Source: Vreelandella songnenensis (GTDB taxonomy: Bacteria; Pseudomonadota; Gammaproteobacteria; Pseudomonadales; Halomonadaceae). From it: a DNA stretch of 64,000 nucleotides. How positions within the stretch are numbered: the stretch's first letter is position 1; every line of letters starts with the position of its first letter. The notes beneath the pieces were generated by a model that searched no databases, was not told where the DNA came from, and was given only the letters and a program-made list of their open reading frames with translations. Shown one piece after another: positions 1 to 7,961 of this stretch. A program made the position numbers and the translations under genes. The stretch covers positions 1 through 64,000 of the forward strand of contig NZ_PVTK01000006.1 of the NCBI RefSeq assembly GCF_003002925.1, read 5' to 3'.

Positions 1-216
1 CGAGAAATGTGTCAGGTAGAAAAACAGCCTGCGAAAGGATGGGCGATTATGCTGGCCAGAAATGAGGAAGTACCGGGTACTTCCTCAGAGCGAGCACTAC
101 GAGTCTATCGCGATAGCCTTACCCCCGAACAACGCGCTGAAGGCGAGCGCATGAAAGACGAGTGGCTGGGCCTGCAACCGCCGCTCTCCTATTTCCCCGA
201 GAAGTTTGGCCCGTGA
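1..216 (+). CDS. C-terminal end of a Sel1-repeat-type exported protein (cut by window start)
   Basis: Only the last 71 codons are in view; the frame is open to base 1. The visible tail (CQVEKQPAKGWA near the start, PPLSYFPEKFGP at the end) closely matches the tail of the next gene (CQVEQDPAEGWA ... PPLSYFPMKFFGP), so the two are tandem paralogues. Its TGA stop overlaps the ATG of the next gene by one base (TGATG), which suggests translational coupling. No Sel1 repeat is visible in the fragment itself; that assignment is by homology to the downstream neighbour. Function is unknown; such proteins usually act as periplasmic scaffolds. Confidence 0.6.
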   Translation, partial: REMCQVEKQPAKGWAIMLARNEEVPGTSSERALRVYRDSLTPEQRAEGERMKDEWLGLQPPLSYFPEKFGP

Positions 217-1190
217 TGTTATTCAAACGATCTACGACAGTCGCCACTTTCGCAGGGTTAGCTTTAGCAGCACTAACGTTGCCTTCGGCTTGGGCGTTGA
301 ACGAAGAGGCCCAAGCTGCAAAAAACGAAGGCATGCGGCTTTATAATGCTCATCAGCGAGAAGCGAGTATTCCCTATCTGGAGAAGGCAGCTGAAGCGGG
401 CGATATTGACGCAATGTTTTATTTAGGTCATATCAGCCATTCTCAGGAATGGCTGTATCGTGCCGCTCAGGAAGGTGAAGTGTATGCCATGCTGTACCTG
501 CGCGAAGCCTGTGAAACACATCAGATATGTCCAGACGAAGGCGAGAACTGGATAGAGTCAGCTGTTTCCATTGCTTTACAGCGTGCTGAAGCGGGCGACA
601 TTGAAGCCATGTTTGCTCTGTACCCTCTTTACGCCACTCTGGGATACGACGACGAACCTCTTTACTGGCTGGAAAAGTCGGCGGAAGCAGGCAATGCCGA
701 AGCACAGCTTAAGCTAGGAGGGCGGATACGCAATGACCAGAGTAACTACCCAGATGAGATAAGTCGCTTAAACGCCGCCGAAGGATGGTTCCGTCGGGCC
801 GCAGAAGCTGGATATCCACGTGCAATGAGCAGCTTATCACGCCTTCTGCATGAGCAAGGAAATGATGACGAAGCTTGGGAATGGATGACACGTGCTTCTA
901 ACGCCGGGCATATCAACGCCAGGCAGTGGTTGGCCTATTGCTACATAGAGTCTAACGATGAGAGAAACGCCATCTGTCAGGTAGAACAAGACCCGGCCGA
1001 GGGGTGGGCTATTCTCTTGGCGGTGAATGAAGAAGCGCCGAACATACACGTTGAAAACGCGCTTCACTATTTTGAAGATACGGGAAAGATCACTCCTGAA
1101 GAGCGCGAAGAAGGTGAGCGCAGGATGATGGAGTGGCTCAGCCGTGAGCCGCCACTTTCCTATTTTCCGATGAAATTTTTTGGTCCATGA
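216..1190 (+). CDS. Sel1/TPR-like repeat protein, exported
   Basis: 324 residues from the ATG at 216, chosen because it overlaps the preceding stop and gives a clean signal peptide (MLFKRS followed by a hydrophobic stretch ending PSAWA at about residue 27). The body has several Sel1-type helical repeats, seen as A-E-A-G-D/N...A-M-F-x-L-G/Y patterns (AAEAGDIDAMFYLGH, RAEAGDIEAMFALY, SAEAGNAEAQLKLG, AAEAGYPRAMSSLS, ASNAGHINARQWLA). Sel1 proteins are alpha/alpha solenoids for protein-protein interaction, so a periplasmic scaffold or adaptor is likely; the partner cannot be read from context. It is a tandem paralogue of the truncated gene upstream. Confidence 0.75.
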   Translation: MLFKRSTTVATFAGLALAALTLPSAWALNEEAQAAKNEGMRLYNAHQREASIPYLEKAAEAGDIDAMFYLGHISHSQEWLYRAAQEGEVYAMLYLREACETHQICPDEGENWIESAVSIALQRAEAGDIEAMFALYPLYATLGYDDEPLYWLEKSAEAGNAEAQLKLGGRIRNDQSNYPDEISRLNAAEGWFRRAAEAGYPRAMSSLSRLLHEQGNDDEAWEWMTRASNAGHINARQWLAYCYIESNDERNAICQVEQDPAEGWAILLAVNEEAPNIHVENALHYFEDTGKITPEEREEGERRMMEWLSREPPLSYFPMKFFGP

Positions 1191-1266
1191 AGTGATTAAA
1201 TAACTTTCAGATATGTTTTTTAATTATTATATTAATTTTAGCGATTTTTATTTTGCAGGGTAATAG

Positions 1267-1968
1267 ATGAAAATATCAAGCGGTGCAGTGCTAATCCTGG
1301 TTATGTCCTTTTTTCTGCTGGCAGGCTGCTCAAAAGAGACTCGCGAATCAAGAGCGCTCTATAACGATTTAATGCAGAACGTCGATGAGATTAACTCGCT
1401 GGACAGTACGGCAGCGGCTGTCGACAAGCTATTCCTGTATAGCCAGGCGAGCCACAGAATTGAAATACTCCGCACAGAGTATGCCGCTACCAGTAAGGGA
1501 GAGGAAATAAAGGCTAACCCTACTTTAGAGGGCGGCAGATCTATTGAAGATATCTTGAACGAGGCGAATAGAGTTAAACAAGAGGCAGCGTCTCAACTAA
1601 CAGAATACGAAGTGAAATTTATTGAATTAAGCTCAATTCCCATTGCTCAAGTTAGAAATAGCCGTTTGGAAAAGTATGGTATTTCATTGGCCAGGCAGGG
1701 CGACGTGGAAAATGCCGAGGCGATTATTCCACATCTTGCAAATACGCTCAGTATCGCTATCGTTCAACTAGAAGTTGCCAAAGCTTATCAGCAGGAGGGT
1801 GATTATTATACCGCGGACGATTTTTACACTGAAGCCTCGGATAACTTAGAACAATATAATTTTGATGAGTCCATTTGTAGTACAGAAAAGTGCGGTAACG
1901 AAGAGGCACGAGCGAGGATTGTGAAAACCGAACTGATTCTATCCAGACAAAGCCGTTATTTGAACTGA
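1267..1968 (+). CDS. Putative lipoprotein with helical (TPR-like) body
   Basis: 233 residues. The N-terminus is a lipoprotein signal: a short basic start, a hydrophobic core and lipobox LLAGC with Cys at about residue 21, followed by SKET. The rest is predicted helical and polar, with a TPR-like stretch near residues 135-200 (ARQGDVENAEAIIPHLANT, YQQEGDYYTADDFYTEA). It follows the Sel1 protein in the same direction after an AT-rich 76 bp gap. I do not recognise a named family; a membrane-attached accessory of the Sel1 proteins is a guess from position. Confidence 0.6.
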   Translation: MKISSGAVLILVMSFFLLAGCSKETRESRALYNDLMQNVDEINSLDSTAAAVDKLFLYSQASHRIEILRTEYAATSKGEEIKANPTLEGGRSIEDILNEANRVKQEAASQLTEYEVKFIELSSIPIAQVRNSRLEKYGISLARQGDVENAEAIIPHLANTLSIAIVQLEVAKAYQQEGDYYTADDFYTEASDNLEQYNFDESICSTEKCGNEEARARIVKTELILSRQSRYLN

Positions 1969-2047
1969 TTAACTCCGTTAACGCGTTTATACGTTAACGC
2001 AGCAAGCAGCAGAAGCCACAGTATTGCTATACCAAGGAGTTCCAGGT

Positions 2048-3118
2048 ATGAATAAAGCTGCTTGCTCTTCCTATACGTCAGGAGCCTATACAAGCGAAAC
2101 AATCCCCCCGTTGCCGGAAACACCCAAGCAAAGAGGTCGGGTCGGCGAAGAGCTGTTGCCTTTTGGTGATTATGCTCATATCGATCCCGCTCAGCAGATC
2201 AGTGCGGATGCGGATCTGGTTCAACATATGGAACAGAAGAATAAGCAATTCTATGAATCAGATGATTGGTGGTGGACCCATCAAAAAATAATTTTCATTA
2301 AAAGTCAGCTAGGGTTATCTGCATTGTTAATTGCTTTCCCGGCGTTATATTTTTTTTCACTCTTAATTTTTCCTTACTGGTTGTCCACTAGGGTCCTAAA
2401 CCCTGTTTTTGAGTATAATGGCCTTCTTGGAATGTTTGTCGCACTACTTATTTTAGGGGGGGGGGTTGTAGCCGCTGGAATAATCGGAGCCTACACCTGC
2501 CAGTCCGTTATGAACGGTATTATTCGCTGTGGCACTTATCTGGTGAGGCCTTGGAGAGGCTGGTTAGCTAAGCAAAGCAATAGCTATCTTAAAAACCGCC
2601 AAAGTGAACTCAACCGCCAAACGGGTATGGTGAGCTTTGCCCAAGGCAAGAAAAAGCCACCGCTCGTTGCGCCCTTCATCGAATTCGATGCCTACGTTGA
2701 ACGAGTGGTGCAGCGGGGAGGTATCTTTTATCGGCTGATGTTCGTGCATCGCTACACCGGTAAACAGTTCAACCAGACCTCATTGAGTGCCATTGTGGAT
2801 CACCAGCATGAAGTCCGTGCGACGTGGGACATGCTGCAACGCTATATGGACGTCAGCCAGCCATTACCTGATGTTCCGCGATTGGAGCCCTTTCGTCACC
2901 TCGACCCCACCACGGCTGAACATGACCGACAAACCGGGCGCGACCCTCGATACTGGCGCGATCTTGATCTGGAAGCTTGGAAGGAAAACGAAGGGGCAGC
3001 AAAGCGCCAGGCCCAAGTCGATTTCCCTTGGAGCCGCCAGCGTTGCCAGCTCACGCCACAGCTTGGAAAGATCGAGATGGCGGCTTATCAGGCAAAGAAT
3101 GCGGCATCGATGGCATGA
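2048..3118 (+). CDS. Hypothetical membrane protein with two central TM helices
   Basis: 356 residues from the ATG at 2048, which has AAGGAG eight bases upstream; an in-frame extension to 2024 lacks such a site. A polar N-terminal region of about 85 residues is followed by two hydrophobic segments (about residues 90-115 and 130-155). The second is encoded across a run of ten G residues at 2456-2465. A basic cytosolic-looking domain follows (residues 185-356) that is rich in Arg, Trp and Tyr. No known motif is recognised. It precedes lemA and a DUF2207 gene in the same direction. The G10 run makes the frame prone to slippage. Confidence 0.55.
   Translation: MNKAACSSYTSGAYTSETIPPLPETPKQRGRVGEELLPFGDYAHIDPAQQISADADLVQHMEQKNKQFYESDDWWWTHQKIIFIKSQLGLSALLIAFPALYFFSLLIFPYWLSTRVLNPVFEYNGLLGMFVALLILGGGVVAAGIIGAYTCQSVMNGIIRCGTYLVRPWRGWLAKQSNSYLKNRQSELNRQTGMVSFAQGKKKPPLVAPFIEFDAYVERVVQRGGIFYRLMFVHRYTGKQFNQTSLSAIVDHQHEVRATWDMLQRYMDVSQPLPDVPRLEPFRHLDPTTAEHDRQTGRDPRYWRDLDLEAWKENEGAAKRQAQVDFPWSRQRCQLTPQLGKIEMAAYQAKNAASMA
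2456..2465 (+). repeat. Homopolymeric G10 tract inside a coding region
   Basis: Ten consecutive G residues (five ending one sequence line and five starting the next) lie inside the membrane protein reading frame, encoding Gly-Gly-Gly in the second TM helix. Such runs are known slipped-strand contingency sites in other bacteria; here it is only a candidate. Confidence 0.9.
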
Positions 3119-3287
3119 ATCTCTACTAAGTCGAGAAACAGGTGGTCAAGAAGCTCAGCGACCGTCCTCGAAAGCGACTCGGTTAAAGAACATAGGCACA
3201 GGTGTTTTTGAGCGAGTACTCAAGCGCCTTGGACACAGCGGGTGCTGCACTTATGAGTTGAATGCAGGTGTTACAGGGAGGGGGAGC

Positions 3288-3848
3288 ATGAAGTGGGCAG
3301 GGGTAGCGCTGTTTGTGGCGCTCATGGGTTATTTTATTCATCTATACAACGGTCTGGTTAGGTATCGGCAATTGAGCAAGGAGGGCTGGTCCGGAATTGA
3401 TGTGCAATTGAAGCGCAGAGCCGATCTGATCCCCAGCTTGCTGGAAACTGTCAAGGCTTACATGCGACACGAGCGCGCAACGTTGCATGAGGTGACGGTT
3501 GCCCGGCAGGCAGTACTTGAGGCGCAAGACAAGGGGGCTCTGGTGCAGCGTGGTGAGGCTGAGGATCAACTCTCTGGAGCGCTGGGGCGGCTACTGATGG
3601 TGGCGGAAGCCTACCCGAACCTCAAGGCAGATACTACGTTTCTAGAGTTTCAACGTGCGTTGCAGACGGTGGAAAACGACATTCAGTATGCACGACGCTA
3701 TTACAACGGCACGGTGCGCAACCTGAATGTGGCGGTAGAGTCTTTCCCCTCCAATATCGTCGCCCGAAGCTTTCGATTCGAAAAAGCCCAATACTTCGAG
3801 CTAAATAACGAAGGTCGTAGCGTGCCGCAGGTGGCTTTTGCCCAATAG
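3288..3848 (+). CDS. lemA: LemA family protein
   Basis: 186 residues from the ATG at 3288, preceded by a GGGAGGGGGAG purine run. An N-terminal membrane anchor (GVALFVALMGYFIHLYNGLV) is followed by family hallmarks: the region RRADLIPSLLETVKAYMRHE, AYPNLKAD about residue 110, and ENDIQYARRYYNGTVRNLN near residue 130-145. LemA proteins are membrane-anchored coiled-coil proteins with an extracytoplasmic N-terminus; their function is poorly defined. It sits 34 bases before the DUF2207 gene, a frequent partner. The frame is open far upstream (to 2787), but that part lies in an overlapping frame of the previous gene and is not credible. Confidence 0.9.
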   Translation: MKWAGVALFVALMGYFIHLYNGLVRYRQLSKEGWSGIDVQLKRRADLIPSLLETVKAYMRHERATLHEVTVARQAVLEAQDKGALVQRGEAEDQLSGALGRLLMVAEAYPNLKADTTFLEFQRALQTVENDIQYARRYYNGTVRNLNVAVESFPSNIVARSFRFEKAQYFELNNEGRSVPQVAFAQ

Positions 3849-3882
3849 CGGCGCGGTAGGGAAATAGAGCAAGGGATATCCA

Positions 3883-5829
3883 ATGATCAGTAAAGTGTCT
3901 ATGCGCAAGGTGGCGATTACCTTATGTCTCGCTATTGTTACCCTCATGCTGTCCGGTATGGTAGCACTGCCGGTAGTGGCGGAAGAGGCCATAGAACGGT
4001 TCGAGGTTGATATTACGGTAAAGCCCGATTCCTCGGTGGAAATCACCGAGACGATCCGTGTTAATGCCGAGGGCGAGCAGATTCAACGTGGGATCTTTCG
4101 CGATATTCCAACTGTCCTGAGCGGCGAAGGCAGACGCCGCGTGAGGCAGACGCTTGATGTGCTCTCAGTGAAGCGCGATGGAGAGCGCGAAAGCTACACG
4201 GTCGATGCGTTGAGTACCGGCAAGCGTATCCGGATCGGGCGCGCCAGTGCCACCCTGCCGCATGGCACGCACACCTACGAGATACGCTATCGAATCAATC
4301 GGGCGGCTCGTATGTTCCAAGAGCACGATGAACTCTACTGGAATGTGACTGGAAACTTTTGGGTGTTTCCGATTCTAGAGGCATCGGCACTCGTCACACT
4401 GCCCGCCGATGCCGAGATCCGTGAGCTTGACGTCTTTACCGGACGTCACGGGGCGACCGAAAAAGCGGCACACATGGAGCAGCTCAAGGATAACGTCGCT
4501 CGTTTTGATATAACACAACCGCTGGCGGTTAAGGAGGGCATGACGGTTGCCGTATCCTTTGAAAAAGGAACGCTGCGTTCTCCTGATGTCGCTCATGAAA
4601 TGCTCTACTGGTTGTTGGACTACCGAGAGGTGGTCGGGCCGACCGCTCTGCTTTTAGTGGTCTTCCTCTATTTCTTCTGTGCTTGGTATCGAGTCGGCCG
4701 AAGCCCGGCCAAGGGTACCATCATTCCTCGCTTCTATCCGCCGGCAGGGTTTTCTCCTGCGCTGATCCACTTTGTCTATTATAAGGGGCGCTGGGAAAAG
4801 GACGGCTGGACCGCTTTTTCTGCTGCCTTGGTGTCATTGGCCGTCAAGGGGTTGGTGACCCTCGACCAGGAGGGCAAGAAGGCGATGACGATAGAGACGA
4901 CAGGCAAGGTGCCCAACTCGCTTCCCCCGGGCGAACGAGTCGTTTTCGATTTCCTGCGCGAAAAAAGTCCGGTCACTACCGATGCCAAGCATGGGGGGGC
5001 TATCCAGCGCACAAAGTCTCGTTTTATATCAGCGCTGAAAAATGAGAATCGTTCGGTGTTCTTCACCAGCAACTGGGGCTATACCCTCTTCGGCTTGGCG
5101 CTGTTTGTTGTGTCGATACTCCAGATGCTCTATTTCAACGTGTTGGAATTCGGTGTGTTCATCTTCATGCTGCTCTCTTGCATACCACTTTTGCTCTTAT
5201 TGCTGGTCATGAAGTGGGCGAGGCGGAAGCCACTTGTAGTTAGTTTGGTGGTGGGTGCCATCGTGGCAATGGCGATATTCAGTTACTTGAAACACTTGAT
5301 CGGCATTTACCATGTGGTCGGGATGGATTTGATTTTCATTGCCCTTTTGTTGAGTTTGGCGATCAGTATCATCTTCGGTACTTACATGGGAGCGCATACC
5401 CTGCAAGGACGCAAGGTCATGGACGAAATCGAAGGTTTCAAGATGTATCTTGAGACCGCAGAGAAGGAGCGACTCAACTTCCGTGACGAGCCAGATATGA
5501 CGGTGTTGCGCTATGAGGCGATATTACCCTACGCCATGGCACTTGGTGTCGAGAAGCCCTGGACGGAGCGCTTCGAGAATGATCTGACACGACACGCGAT
5601 CAGCGACGTCGAGTCGGATTACCGGCCTCATTGGTATAGCGGGGACGGTTTCACCTCGGAGCGTCTTTCTCCGAGCATGAGTGGCATCACCACAGGCGTC
5701 ACGTCGGCCATGATGGCAGCGCAGCCCGCCTCTTCCTCTAGCTCCGGCTTTTCGAGCGGCAGCAGCGGCTCCTCCAGTGGTGGTTTTTCAGGCGGAGGCG
5801 GTGGTGGTGGTGGTGGCGGTGGTTGGTAG
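3883..5829 (+). CDS. DUF2207 domain membrane protein (YciQ-like) with Gly-rich tail
   Basis: 648 residues. An N-terminal signal or anchor (residues 1-34, ending VVAEEA) leads into an extracytoplasmic beta domain that begins ERFEVDITVKPDSSVEITET, the typical opening of DUF2207 proteins. TM segments follow near residue 245 (PTALLLVVFLYFFCAWY) and between about 385 and 510, separated by a cytosolic domain that contains the family WEKDGW-like region. The C-terminus ends in Ser-rich then Gly-rich low complexity closing in GGW, a common ending in this family. It is paired with lemA, as in many genomes. The molecular role is unknown; a shared envelope function with LemA is inferred from the pairing. 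Confidence 0.85.
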   Translation: MISKVSMRKVAITLCLAIVTLMLSGMVALPVVAEEAIERFEVDITVKPDSSVEITETIRVNAEGEQIQRGIFRDIPTVLSGEGRRRVRQTLDVLSVKRDGERESYTVDALSTGKRIRIGRASATLPHGTHTYEIRYRINRAARMFQEHDELYWNVTGNFWVFPILEASALVTLPADAEIRELDVFTGRHGATEKAAHMEQLKDNVARFDITQPLAVKEGMTVAVSFEKGTLRSPDVAHEMLYWLLDYREVVGPTALLLVVFLYFFCAWYRVGRSPAKGTIIPRFYPPAGFSPALIHFVYYKGRWEKDGWTAFSAALVSLAVKGLVTLDQEGKKAMTIETTGKVPNSLPPGERVVFDFLREKSPVTTDAKHGGAIQRTKSRFISALKNENRSVFFTSNWGYTLFGLALFVVSILQMLYFNVLEFGVFIFMLLSCIPLLLLLLVMKWARRKPLVVSLVVGAIVAMAIFSYLKHLIGIYHVVGMDLIFIALLLSLAISIIFGTYMGAHTLQGRKVMDEIEGFKMYLETAEKERLNFRDEPDMTVLRYEAILPYAMALGVEKPWTERFENDLTRHAISDVESDYRPHWYSGDGFTSERLSPSMSGITTGVTSAMMAAQPASSSSSGFSSGSSGSSSGGFSGGGGGGGGGGGW

Positions 5830-6211
5830 TTTTCGCCGCATGATGGGGCCGCCAGCGACACTATGCACTGGCTGATTCACTGACGAAACTCGTCGAGGGT
5901 GACTTTTTCCTTAGAGTACTCAGTTGTTTGGTCCTGGAGTGTAGGGGTCATGCCATAAACCGTTACATGCCGGGACCAAGCACCTGATCAGCGATGCCGC
6001 TAAAACCGAGATGTTTACACCTGCCACTCAAGCTCGATCACTGTCATTTTAATGCTAGGCACAGACCACGTAGGCGGCGATGCCTGCAGGGCGGAGGGAG
6101 AGCCGCGGCGTTTGCGGTATGCTTGGCTATGGCAAGCCTGTATTTAGGCTATCGATTATCCAGCCGTAGGCGGGCATAAACATGCTTGCGTCATGCTGAA
6201 ATACGAGGTGA
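5830..6211. other. Intergenic region, no gene seen
   Basis: About 380 bases between the DUF2207 gene and the small membrane protein. A short frame at 5994-6179 exists but has Arg- and Cys-rich composition and no ribosome site, so it is not called. No convincing terminator with a T-tract is visible. Confidence 0.5.
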
Positions 6212-6403
6212 ATGGTGAAGCGCAGCAAATGGATATGGGCAGTCTGGTGCGTGGTGCTCTTGAGCTGCCTGGTGCCTTATACACTTTTGACCAATGTGGC
6301 GGCCTGGTACGGCAGCTTTCTGTTCTGGGCCTGTGCGGGGGTGGCCGTTATCGCCCTGAATATCTTTATTACTCGAGATTTCGAGGATCATGACCATGAG
6401 TGA
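6212..6403 (+). CDS. Small two-TM membrane protein, probable symporter partner (DUF3311-like)
   Basis: 63 residues from ATG 6212 (GTG 6215 is an alternative with better spacing from GAGGTG). Two hydrophobic helices (WIWAVWCVVLLSCLVPYTLL and FLFWACAGVAVIALNIFI) are separated by a short polar turn, and the tail is acidic and His-containing (DFEDHDHE). Its end overlaps the start of the sodium:solute symporter gene. Small proteins of this size and topology commonly precede SSS-family permeases (compare YhdT before PanF), so it is probably an accessory subunit. Family assignment is by topology and context, not by a diagnostic motif. Confidence 0.6.
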   Translation: MVKRSKWIWAVWCVVLLSCLVPYTLLTNVAAWYGSFLFWACAGVAVIALNIFITRDFEDHDHE

Positions 6404-7865
6404 GTCGATGATCTGGTGGTCGATTGCCATCTATGTACTGGCGGCGACAGGGATTGCGGTGCTCTCACGCCAGGGTGCGGCAGACAGCATGTCGGGCTAT
6501 TTTCTGGGTAACCGGCAGATGAACGGGGTGGTGTCGGCCTTGAGCTACAGCGCAACCACCTATAGCGCTTTCATGATGGTGGGTCTTGCCGGGCTTACTT
6601 ATGCAGGCGGTGTCGGGGCACTGGGCTTTGAAATTATCTACTTTGCCGGTGTATCGCTGGTGGCGATTTTCGGGCCTCGATTCTGGGCGGTGGGCAGGAA
6701 ATTCGGGTTTGTTACACCCAGTGAGATGCTGGGCTACCGTTATAACAACCGGCACGTGGCCATGGCGGTTTCGCTTGCCAGCTGTGTGTTCTTGATTCCG
6801 TACTCTGCCGTTCAGTTGGCTGGGGTGGGCTACCTGCTGCAGGGGATGACGGACGGTGCCATCCCCTTTACCACAGGTATCGTGATCGCCACGGCCATTG
6901 CCATTTTCTTCTCCTACATTGCCGGTATCCGCTCGGTCATGTGGACCGACTCCCTCCAGGCGCTGATGATGATTATCGCCTCTACCCTGGTGGCCTTTCT
7001 GGTGGTTCAAGGGCTGGGCGGCTTCAGCGGCCTGTTCGGTACCCTTGAAGCCGAGCACCCGGCTTCGCTGAGCGTACCGGGTTCAGGTGTCTTCAGTTTG
7101 GTAACCTTTCTGGGATTGAGCATTCCCTGGTTCTTTTTCAGCCTTTCCAATCCACAGGTAAGCCAGCGCTTGTTCATGCCGTCTTCGCTGCGCGCCATGC
7201 GCCAGATGTTGATTGGCTTTCTGGTGTTCGGTCTGGTCTATACGCTGGTGTCGGTGTTGTGGGGCTTTTCCGCGCTGGCGGCGTTCCCGGACCTTGCCCG
7301 TGCGGACCTGGCAACCCCCACACTGTTGGCATCCAACCTTGTGCCTCCGGTGCTGGGTGTCATCGTGATGGTGGGGATCATGGCGGCAGCGGTGTCCACC
7401 ATTGATTCGATCATGCTGACCCTGGCGTCCATGCTGTCACGGGATGTCTATGCCAACGCTAAACCGGGGGTGAACGAGAAGCGCCAACTGTTGATGGGCA
7501 AGATCGTGATTCCCGTGATTGCCCTGCTGGCGCTTGGCTTTGCCGAGCTGCAGCTGGACCTGATAGCGGTGCTGTCAGTGGCCACTTCGTCAGGCCTGGT
7601 GGCCGTCGTGCCTGCCATCATCGGCGCGTTTTACTGGCGGCGCGGTACGGCCGCCGGGGCGCTGGCAAGCGTGCTGGGCACCAGCGCCTTTGTGCTGCTG
7701 ATGTACGCTACGGGTAATTCCTTGCTGGGTTTGCCGGCCGGCATCTGGGGAATCGTTGTCGCCACGTTCTTGTTTGTGGGCGTCAGCCTGGTTACCAAGC
7801 CCCACGTGCCATCCGTCGATGCGTTTCTGTGGGCGGTCGATGATGGGCCACTGAACCGCCGATGA
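6396..7865 (+). CDS. Sodium:solute symporter (SSS family)
   Basis: 489 residues from ATG 6396, nine bases after GAGG; the ATG at 6390 is closer to the site than usual. The protein is hydrophobic throughout, with about 13 TM helices. SSS features include SGYFLGNRQMNGVVSALSYS at residues 30-50, with the SYSATTYSAFMMVG helix, FGPRFWAVGRKFGFVTPSEM, and the AAAVSTIDSIMLTLASMLSRD segment in the middle of the protein, where family members bind Na+ through small and hydroxyl residues. Substrate cannot be assigned: SSS members carry proline, pantothenate, acetate, sugars and others. It overlaps the small membrane protein, supporting co-translation. Confidence 0.85.
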   Translation: MSESMIWWSIAIYVLAATGIAVLSRQGAADSMSGYFLGNRQMNGVVSALSYSATTYSAFMMVGLAGLTYAGGVGALGFEIIYFAGVSLVAIFGPRFWAVGRKFGFVTPSEMLGYRYNNRHVAMAVSLASCVFLIPYSAVQLAGVGYLLQGMTDGAIPFTTGIVIATAIAIFFSYIAGIRSVMWTDSLQALMMIIASTLVAFLVVQGLGGFSGLFGTLEAEHPASLSVPGSGVFSLVTFLGLSIPWFFFSLSNPQVSQRLFMPSSLRAMRQMLIGFLVFGLVYTLVSVLWGFSALAAFPDLARADLATPTLLASNLVPPVLGVIVMVGIMAAAVSTIDSIMLTLASMLSRDVYANAKPGVNEKRQLLMGKIVIPVIALLALGFAELQLDLIAVLSVATSSGLVAVVPAIIGAFYWRRGTAAGALASVLGTSAFVLLMYATGNSLLGLPAGIWGIVVATFLFVGVSLVTKPHVPSVDAFLWAVDDGPLNRR

Positions 7866-7961
7866 GGCGAGTGTAGAAACGTACCAGTAATCAATTCAAT
7901 TTTCAGACGTTCGTTATCAACGGCTTTAGCGTTTGTGGACAATAAAAGCGTGGTGATAAAA

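Noticed and set aside
2787-3287. N-terminal extension of the LemA frame
   Set aside because: Overlaps the preceding gene in another frame and is Arg/Ser-rich; LemA proteins start near the TM anchor.
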